DNA from: Collinsella sp.
Lineage (GTDB): Bacteria > Actinomycetota > Coriobacteriia > Coriobacteriales > Coriobacteriaceae
Assembly: GCA_019414325.1 (NCBI GenBank)
Contig: DXMG01000028.1
Span: 1-27,393, forward strand
Direction: 5' to 3'
Length of the DNA: 27,393 bases
Positions within the stretch are counted from its first letter, which is position 1, and every line of letters starts with the position of its first letter. The notes under the pieces were generated by a model. That model made no database searches. It was not told where the DNA came from and was given only the letters and a program-made list of their open reading frames with translations. This document shows, piece after piece, positions 23,071-27,393 of this stretch. Position numbers and translations under genes: made by a program.

Positions 23071-23646
23071 TTAGTTGAGCTTAAGGGCCTTCTGGATGGG
23101 CATGTAGAGGGCGCCGACCAGAATGGCGTTAAACACGGCGGTCATGGCGACGACGGGCAGCATGGCTGCGGCGAGCTCGCCCACCACGCCGAGCATGGCC
23201 ATCTTGATGACCATGAAGATAACGCCGGAGACAAAGGTGGTCACGAATGTTGCGACGATGGCGACGACGGGCTTAACCTGGCCGTCCTTGGCGGCGGCGT
23301 TGACAATGACGGCCATGAGCATGGCGGCGATACCCTCGGCGGCAAAATCGACAAACGGCGAGGTGGTGGTGATCTGGATCACGGCCGCTGAGATGAGGCC
23401 AATGACGAGCGCTTGGCCAATGTTGGGACGAACGACCAGGATGGTGAGGCAGAAGGCCGAGATGATGAACTCGGGACTGATCATACCGCCCGAGATGCCC
23501 GAGATTGCCTTGCCGACGGTGAAGTTGAGGATGAAGCCTGCGGCAAGCAGAATGGCGAGCAGGACAAGGGCGTGGATATCGAGTTTGCCGCGGTCGGCGG
23601 TCTGGACGGTGCGGGGCTGGGCTGTGGCGGTGGTGTTCTGAGACAT
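23071..23646 (-). CDS. trpP: TrpP-like tryptophan ECF S component
   Basis: A 191-residue membrane protein with about six hydrophobic segments. The layout (GGMISPEFIISAFCL, ALVIGLISAAVIQITTTSP, VSGVIFMV, ending VVAMTAVFNAILVGALYMPI) resembles the TrpP family, which imports tryptophan as an ECF S component. The tryptophan assignment is strengthened by the Trp-Trp-Trp leader peptide and attenuator directly upstream. AAAGGA precedes the ATG at 23646 by about 9 bases; an in-frame upstream extension reaches through the leader hairpin and is not real. The energising EcfA and EcfT proteins follow in the same operon. Another aromatic amino acid as substrate is possible. Confidence 0.78.
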   Translation of the reverse strand: MSQNTTATAQPRTVQTADRGKLDIHALVLLAILLAAGFILNFTVGKAISGISGGMISPEFIISAFCLTILVVRPNIGQALVIGLISAAVIQITTTSPFVDFAAEGIAAMLMAVIVNAAAKDGQVKPVVAIVATFVTTFVSGVIFMVIKMAMLGVVGELAAAMLPVVAMTAVFNAILVGALYMPIQKALKLN

Positions 23647-23692
23647 GGTAAAAGTCCTTTCAAAAAGGGGAGTGTAAGAGAAAAACGGAGGC

Positions 23693-23822
23693 GCGTGATG
23701 CGAATGCGATCGGGCTCGAGATAGAAAAAGGCCCCCGGTCGAAACCGGAGGCCTTCCAATCACCTAGAGCGCAAAAACAGGCGTGAGGGACTCACTGTCG
23801 ACCGATCGTATTCGCATCACGC
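23693..23822. repeat. 21-bp inverted repeat flanking the Trp attenuator
   Basis: The arms at 23693-23713 and 23802-23822 match as reverse complements at 20 of 21 positions. The upstream arm in the transcript (23822-23802) begins in the third Trp codon of the leader peptide; the other lies after the terminator hairpin. In read-through RNA they could form a long stem enclosing the terminator. Confidence 0.75.
23725..23755 (-). terminator. Attenuator terminator of the Trp transporter operon
   Basis: The RNA arms run 23755-23744 and 23739-23728 (12 bp with one G-U), with a UUCG tetraloop, then UUUUU. It lies between leader peptide and trpP. CGGTCGA in the leader (23804-23798) is complementary to TCGACCG in the loop and 3' arm (23742-23736), a possible antiterminator that a ribosome at the leader stop would block. 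Confidence 0.85.
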
Positions 23823-23860
23823 CACCACCAGTTGTTGAGGGACTTCATTGTGTTCATCAT
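23792..23860 (-). CDS. Tryptophan leader peptide
   Basis: A 22-residue peptide, MMNTMKSLNNWWWRDANTIGRQ without the stop, with three Trp codons in a row (23830-23822). AAAGGAG lies 8 bases before the ATG at 23860. The peptide would sense charged tRNA-Trp: a ribosome stalled at the Trp codons leaves CGGTCGA free to pair with the terminator, while one reaching the stop codon covers it. GGCGTGA at the third Trp codon (23823-23817) also pairs with TCACGCC after the stop (23786-23780). The frame continues upstream as 76 codons, but only this part has a ribosome site and sense. Confidence 0.88.
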   Translation of the reverse strand: MMNTMKSLNNWWWRDANTIGRQ

Positions 23861-23918
23861 CTTGGTGGCTCCTTTCGTGATGCCTTGGCGCGGTTGCACC
23901 TCGTTGCTGTTGCGCTGC

Positions 23919-23924
23919 ACTATA
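23919..23924 (-). promoter_or_regulatory. Candidate extended -10 of the Trp transporter operon
   Basis: On the minus strand TGCTATAGT forms an extended -10 (TATAGT at 23924-23919). The -35 is poor. It lies about 60 bases before the leader-peptide start. Confidence 0.4.
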
Positions 23925-23945
23925 GCACAGCGAAGTGTGTGCGGG

Positions 23946-24035
23946 GAAATCTTTTTTTGAAAAGATTTCGGCGGCGTTTCCTGCCGGTCAAAAGGGCAGG
24001 CTGAGCGGGCGGGATGACTCATGCGACCCCGCCCG
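23946..24035. terminator. Tandem hairpins downstream of the C69 dipeptidase gene
   Basis: Three hairpins follow the dipeptidase stop: CGGGCGGG/CCCGCCCG (24006-24013/24028-24035), CCTGCC/GGCAGG (near 23980-24000), and AT-rich GAAATCTTTT/AAAAGATTTC (23946-23955/23960-23969). None ends in a textbook U tract on the minus strand except the last, which is rich in A/T. Together they probably end the dipeptidase transcript. Confidence 0.5.
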
Positions 24036-24055
24036 TCTCTTGGAACGCGAGGGTC

Positions 24056-25837
24056 TTAGGCCTTCTTGCGGCGATAGAGCACGAAGCCGCAGACACCGAT
24101 GATGACGACGGCGCCAACGGCCATGGCGGCCATGTTGTTGCCCTCGGACTTCTCCTCGGTCGCCTCTTCCTCAACCTCGGGCTCGGCAACGTCCTCATCG
24201 GAGAGGGCCTCGTCGGCGTAGGTGATGGACTCGACTAGGCAGTCGTTGTCGGCATCGTAGTCACTCGGGACGAACTTCTTGAGGTAGTCGCGCATCTCCT
24301 CGAGCATGGCCTTGCACTTGACGTAGGTGTTCTTGGTCGCTGCCTTGCCGGCCTTGTTGGCCAGGGCGGTGCGGGCCTCGGTGTCCTTGGCGGCCTGCAT
24401 GGCCTCGTCGACGGTCAGGTTCTGCTCAATGAGCTCCTTCTGCAGGGCGTCGAGATAGGCGCGGACGCCGGTAGCGCAGCTGTCGCGGTTCTCATAGGCG
24501 AGCGTGTTGATGTCCATGAGGACGTAGTTGATGGAGTTCTTGGGCTCCTCGTTGTTCACGACGTCTTCCTCTTCACAGTGATCGAAGGAGACATCCTGAT
24601 CGCTGAAGTAGGGGCTGACCTCGGTGAGCAGTGCGGAATAGAGGGGGATAGCGACGGAGAACTCGGCGTTGGAGAGCATCTCCCACTGGATGGTCGCGAT
24701 TTCGGGGTCCATGCCGTGACGGATCTGGAAGGTGTGGATCTCGGTGTTGCGGTTGGAGCCGATGGCATAGGCGCCGTCGGTGTTGGCGTTGAGGCCGGCG
24801 ACATTCTCGCCGCGAGCGGCGAAGGAACGAATCATCTCAAAGGTGTTCCAGTCGGACTTGCCGGGCTGGAAGAACAGCGGCTGCATCTCGTGGACCAGGG
24901 CGCCGGTCGTCGCACGAGCGTCTTCGCGCTCGTCCTTGACGATCTCATAGTCGGTGCCCTCAGCAAGCGGAGCCATGAAGTAATCGCGGCCCTGGACATA
25001 GCGCGACCACTGGTGCATACCGGCCTCGCTAATCTCCTCGCCGTAGGTCTTGGCGACGTCGAACTTGCCGTCGGTGTACTCGGCAAAGCCCTTCTCCTTA
25101 GGCATGGACTCGATGCCCTCGGAGTGGAGGCAGTTCTCGGTGTCGTCGAGGTCGACGTCATAGGTGAGGTTGCCGATGTTGGGGTTGAGTGAGGCAATAT
25201 CGTCGGTGAGCCTCATGGCGATCCACTGATGGCCGGAAAGCGCTGCAAACAGCCAGGTCTCGTTGTTGTCGGCAATGATGATCTGGTCGTTGGAGCAGAC
25301 GCCCTGCTCGTCAATCAAGCTGCCGAGGAGCTCGACACCCTCGCGGGCCGTGGCACTCTCGCCCAGAATGACGCTGGCGTAGTTGTACTCGCCGATGCCG
25401 GTCTCCTCGGTGACGGGGTCGGCTTCCTCTGCCTTCTCGTTATAGGAGGTGCTCAGCGTGGCAGAGCAGGAAACGCCCTTTTCGTTGATGCCAGCCTCGG
25501 AATATGCGTCGTAACGATCTTCCCACTGAGAGGGGTTGTCGCGAACGAAGGTGTAGCGGTAGGTTGCGCCCTTGGACTTGTACTCAAAGCCGGACTCGAC
25601 CGAGGTGTACTTGCTGCCGTCCTTGTGTGCGGGCTCGATGCCAAAGTGCTTGATGTAGCGCGGGCCGAAGTCCTCGGAGCGTCCGTAGTACGTGTTGCCG
25701 TCTGCCGTGAGCTGGCTGCCCATGTAGATCTGGGTGCAAGCGAGCGCCGAAGTCGGCATGGCCATAATGGCCGCTGCTCCAAATGCAAGGCCGCAGCCGA
25801 GCTTCTTGAGCGTGTTGACAGGATGAGTAAACCTCAT
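24056..25837 (-). CDS. Secreted, membrane-anchored C69 family dipeptidase
   Basis: A 593-residue member of the C69 (PepD-type) Ntn hydrolases, which release dipeptides using an N-terminal Cys. The signal peptide (residues 1-33) ends ALA just before Cys34, and the following CTQIYMGSQLTADGNTYYGRSEDF matches the family's mature start. Signal cleavage would thus expose the nucleophile; the -3 Ala argues against a lipobox. Later blocks include IADNNETWLF and RHGMDPEIATIQW. The C-terminus has an acidic linker, one hydrophobic helix (about 569-587) and RRKKA, so the enzyme is held outside the cell. I chose ATG 25837, with GGGAGG four bases before it; the 20 codons upstream lack a ribosome site. It stands alone. 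Confidence 0.88.
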   Translation of the reverse strand: MRFTHPVNTLKKLGCGLAFGAAAIMAMPTSALACTQIYMGSQLTADGNTYYGRSEDFGPRYIKHFGIEPAHKDGSKYTSVESGFEYKSKGATYRYTFVRDNPSQWEDRYDAYSEAGINEKGVSCSATLSTSYNEKAEEADPVTEETGIGEYNYASVILGESATAREGVELLGSLIDEQGVCSNDQIIIADNNETWLFAALSGHQWIAMRLTDDIASLNPNIGNLTYDVDLDDTENCLHSEGIESMPKEKGFAEYTDGKFDVAKTYGEEISEAGMHQWSRYVQGRDYFMAPLAEGTDYEIVKDEREDARATTGALVHEMQPLFFQPGKSDWNTFEMIRSFAARGENVAGLNANTDGAYAIGSNRNTEIHTFQIRHGMDPEIATIQWEMLSNAEFSVAIPLYSALLTEVSPYFSDQDVSFDHCEEEDVVNNEEPKNSINYVLMDINTLAYENRDSCATGVRAYLDALQKELIEQNLTVDEAMQAAKDTEARTALANKAGKAATKNTYVKCKAMLEEMRDYLKKFVPSDYDADNDCLVESITYADEALSDEDVAEPEVEEEATEEKSEGNNMAAMAVGAVVIIGVCGFVLYRRKKA

Positions 25838-25921
25838 GATCCCTCCCAACTGTTGAAACCCCGCGAAACCGTACGGAGTTTCAGCTAATAAATACATCTA
25901 CTAGCCTAAAGGAAGTGTAAA

Positions 25922-25992
25922 GAGTATTCATTCGACAACAGCTTTTACTCGATGAGCGTGAAGAAATATACGATGAGCGGATAATAATACTC
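25922..25992. repeat. Repeats upstream of the dipeptidase gene, possible regulator sites
   Basis: CGATGAGCG occurs twice as direct repeats (25950-25958 and 25971-25979), 21 bases apart, and GAGTATT/AATACTC (25922-25928/25986-25992) brackets them. The rest of the 308-base gap from 25838 to 26145 is AT-rich, with a terminator at 26072; I see no other gene in it. Confidence 0.35.
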
Positions 25993-26071
25993 ATTTTATT
26001 GCTTTAGTTAAATAAAGGCACCCTGCATTTACTGTAGCTGAATAAAGCGCCAGACAATGCTCAAAAAGAAA

Positions 26072-26112
26072 ACTCTCCCGCTGTTTAGGATTTGCATAAA
26101 CAACGGGAGAGT
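26072..26112 (-). terminator. Terminator of the lipid kinase operon
   Basis: ACTCTCCCG and TGTTTA (26072-26080, 26082-26087) pair with TAAACA and CGGGAGAGT (26097-26102, 26104-26112), interrupted by one mismatch. The minus strand continues TTTTCTTTTT, a good U tract. Confidence 0.9.
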
Positions 26113-26145
26113 CGATAACTGGATGAATATCATACCAATGTGGAT

Positions 26146-26238
26146 TTACTTCTTTCGGCGGTGAATCACATTGATGGCGTAACCGACGAGCATGGCCAAG
26201 ACGATGACGATAAAGCCAATCAGGGGATTGTCGTTCAT
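26146..26238 (-). CDS. 30-residue single-span membrane protein
   Basis: The peptide begins MNDNPLIGFIVIVLAML and ends HRRKK. One hydrophobic helix (residues about 6-24) with a basic tail predicts a single membrane span with the C-terminus inside. AGGAGG lies 5 bases before the ATG at 26238 and overlaps the stop of the lipid kinase gene, so the two are translated together. A strong terminator follows. No family is recognised. The excellent ribosome site, composition and position make it convincing despite its size; a link to membrane lipid is only a guess. Confidence 0.72.
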   Translation of the reverse strand: MNDNPLIGFIVIVLAMLVGYAINVIHRRKK

Positions 26239-26247
26239 GGGGCCCTC

Positions 26248-27165
26248 CTATTTTCCGAGTGGTGAAAATTCGTCGACGATGAGATCGAGGCATTGCGGCA
26301 GTGCGCGGGCGCCAAAGACGCCGGAGTTGCTGGAGATGATCTCGCCATCGAACTGCATGCCCAGCGATGGCGTGCAGGTGATCTTGGCTTCCTTGGTCTG
26401 GATGATCTTAAACTGCGGACGGCCGAGCAATTTGCCAGCGGGGTCGAGCGCGGCGGTAATTACCGTGGGGAGCAGCTGCACCGTGCGTACGGGCTCAATA
26501 ACGACGATGTCGACCATGCCGTCGTCCATGCGGCAGTTAGGGAATAGGTTGATGTCGTTTTGGATGACCGAGGTATTGCCTGCCATGCAGCAGATGCCGT
26601 CGAGCTCCTCGACGATGCCGTCGTGCTCAATGGTGAAGTGTGCCACCGTGGGGTTGGGCGTAGCGAGCGCGGAGAGGAAGTAGGCGATCTCGCCAATGTC
26701 GTTTTTGGTGGGAGCGGCCTTCATCATGATCTCGGCGTCGAAGCCCGAGCCGGCGATGATGATAAAGCCGTGGCGCTTCTCGTTACCGTTCTCGTCGAGC
26801 CAAAAGAGCTCACCCATGTCCACCTTGACCGTGCGGCCGGCGCGGCAAGCCTTGGCGAGTGCCGCCGCCTCGGGGGCATTGCCGATGTTGTTAAAGAACA
26901 GGCAAGCCGTGCCGGAGGGGAAGACGAGCGTAGGGACACCGCACCCGCGCATCTGGTCGAGCACGTTGGAGACGGTGCCGTCGCCACCCGAAACGACCAC
27001 GCGATCGAACTCACGAACGTCCGCTACCGCGTCCTCGGGCTCCATGCCATCGCCGATAAAACGCATCACGACCTCGTCGCCGCCCTGTGCAAGGGCGTGC
27101 GTGAATGCGAAGATTTCATCGGAGCTGGGACCCGATGCCGGGTTGTGGATGATAAGGCAGCGCAT
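26248..27165 (-). CDS. Diacylglycerol kinase family lipid kinase
   Basis: A 305-residue protein of the DAGK catalytic family (DgkB/YegS type), which phosphorylates diacylglycerol or related lipids with ATP at the inner membrane face. It has the opening HNPASGP, the nucleotide motif VVVSGGDGTVSNVL (about residues 56-69) and PSGTACLFFNN (about 83-93), where most relatives have GTxNDFAR. The C-terminal beta domain (DDGMVDIVVIEP) is typical. The ribosome site before ATG 27165 is weak (GGGAA). It is followed by the 30-residue membrane protein. The substrate cannot be read; bmrU-like lipid kinases are the closest class. Confidence 0.85.
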   Translation of the reverse strand: MRCLIIHNPASGPSSDEIFAFTHALAQGGDEVVMRFIGDGMEPEDAVADVREFDRVVVSGGDGTVSNVLDQMRGCGVPTLVFPSGTACLFFNNIGNAPEAAALAKACRAGRTVKVDMGELFWLDENGNEKRHGFIIIAGSGFDAEIMMKAAPTKNDIGEIAYFLSALATPNPTVAHFTIEHDGIVEELDGICCMAGNTSVIQNDINLFPNCRMDDGMVDIVVIEPVRTVQLLPTVITAALDPAGKLLGRPQFKIIQTKEAKITCTPSLGMQFDGEIISSNSGVFGARALPQCLDLIVDEFSPLGK

Positions 27166-27263
27166 ACTTACGTTCCCGTTCTGTGACTAACCGAGTATAG
27201 TTGTAGAGCAATGCCGATATCCTACCCGTGTTTTTCGGGCCTAACCTTATTCGATGGGTTGAT

Positions 27264-27393
27264 ATGTACATTTCCACACATCAGGCTCTGGTCGACTTTT
27301 GCCAGCGCGCCCGCGAGTTCGACGCGATCGCCGTCGACACCGAGTTTTTGCGCGAGCGCACGTTTCATCCGCGCCTGTGCCTGGTCCAGATTG
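27264..27393 (+). CDS. rnd: Ribonuclease D, N-terminal part (cut by window end)
   Basis: Only 43 codons are visible. The segment FDAIAVDTEFLRERTFHPRLCLVQI carries the first exonuclease motif of RNase D (Asp and Glu of DTEF bind metal), with the family RER(T/Y)..LCL.Q continuation. RNase D trims 3' ends of tRNA precursors. The ATG at 27264 has only a weak GGGTT element upstream. It is divergent from the lipid kinase; the 98-base gap holds TATAGT-like elements readable on both strands. Confidence 0.82.
   Translation, partial: MYISTHQALVDFCQRAREFDAIAVDTEFLRERTFHPRLCLVQI

Noticed and set aside
23861..24022. Upstream extension of the Trp leader peptide to 76 codons
   Set aside because: No ribosome site; it runs through the promoter region and a terminator-like hairpin. 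The 22-residue version has AAAGGAG at good spacing.
25736..25750. Lipoprotein signal in the C69 dipeptidase (Ala-Leu-Ala-Cys)
   Set aside because: The -3 residue is Ala with Leu at -2, unlike a standard lipobox, and the Cys is the family's conserved nucleophile.
27190..27225. Divergent promoter for rnd and the lipid kinase
   Set aside because: TATAGT/TATACT elements exist near 27197 but neither strand has a convincing -35, so I did not list it as a feature.
1..27393. CRISPR array, insertion sequence, prophage, tRNA or rRNA genes
   Set aside because: No regular spacer-repeat pattern, transposase, integrase or phage gene, and no RNA gene signature was found on either strand.

Overview
The window looks like chromosomal DNA from a high-GC gut actinobacterium of the class Coriobacteriia, most likely Collinsella or a close relative. 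This rests on the GC-rich coding style, strong AGGAGG-type ribosome sites, and the gene set: a DapH-type lysine pathway, an ECF transporter, aconitase X with a flavin oxidoreductase, a C69 dipeptidase, and paired D-Asp ligase and racemase. It is inference; no 16S gene is present. I see no insertion sequence, phage, CRISPR array, tRNA or rRNA.

Layout. 22-1026 (+): NdpA/YejK-like nucleoid-associated protein. 1273-5303 (-): a lysine/diaminopimelate operon led by a lysine riboswitch, with lysA and dapA joined in one reading frame, then dapB and dapH. Divergent from it is an M20 amidohydrolase that probably serves the same pathway (5455-6642, +), followed by a small membrane protein. 7062-14043 (-): a five-gene run of a flavin/Fe-S oxidoreductase, aconitase X large and small subunits, an M20 peptidase and an MFS transporter; it looks catabolic and its substrate is unknown. 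14266-16666 (+): an FxLYD-type anchored protein, a helix-turn-helix protein and a membrane Ser/Thr kinase. 16706-17839 (-): a secreted coiled-coil peptidoglycan hydrolase. 18154-20241 (+): an ATP-grasp ligase and an aspartate racemase, probably making and attaching D-aspartate to peptidoglycan. 20366-23860 (-): an ECF tryptophan transporter operon (trpP, fused ecfA-ecfA', ecfT) behind a Trp-Trp-Trp leader peptide and attenuator. 24056-25837 (-): a secreted, membrane-anchored C69 dipeptidase. 26146-27165 (-): a lipid kinase and an unlisted-size 30-residue membrane protein. 27264 onward (+): the start of ribonuclease D.

Two amino-acid regulatory RNAs are readable: the lysine riboswitch and the Trp attenuator. 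Two intergenic sites (about 1123-1240 and 22965-23063) share a nested-stem structure with the same internal-loop sequences, GAAAGAGGA and GACGA(T/A)TGAA, while their stems differ by compensating changes. This looks like a repeated structured element or RNA family and is the strongest candidate here for something undescribed. Several operons end in clear hairpin terminators, often usable from both strands.
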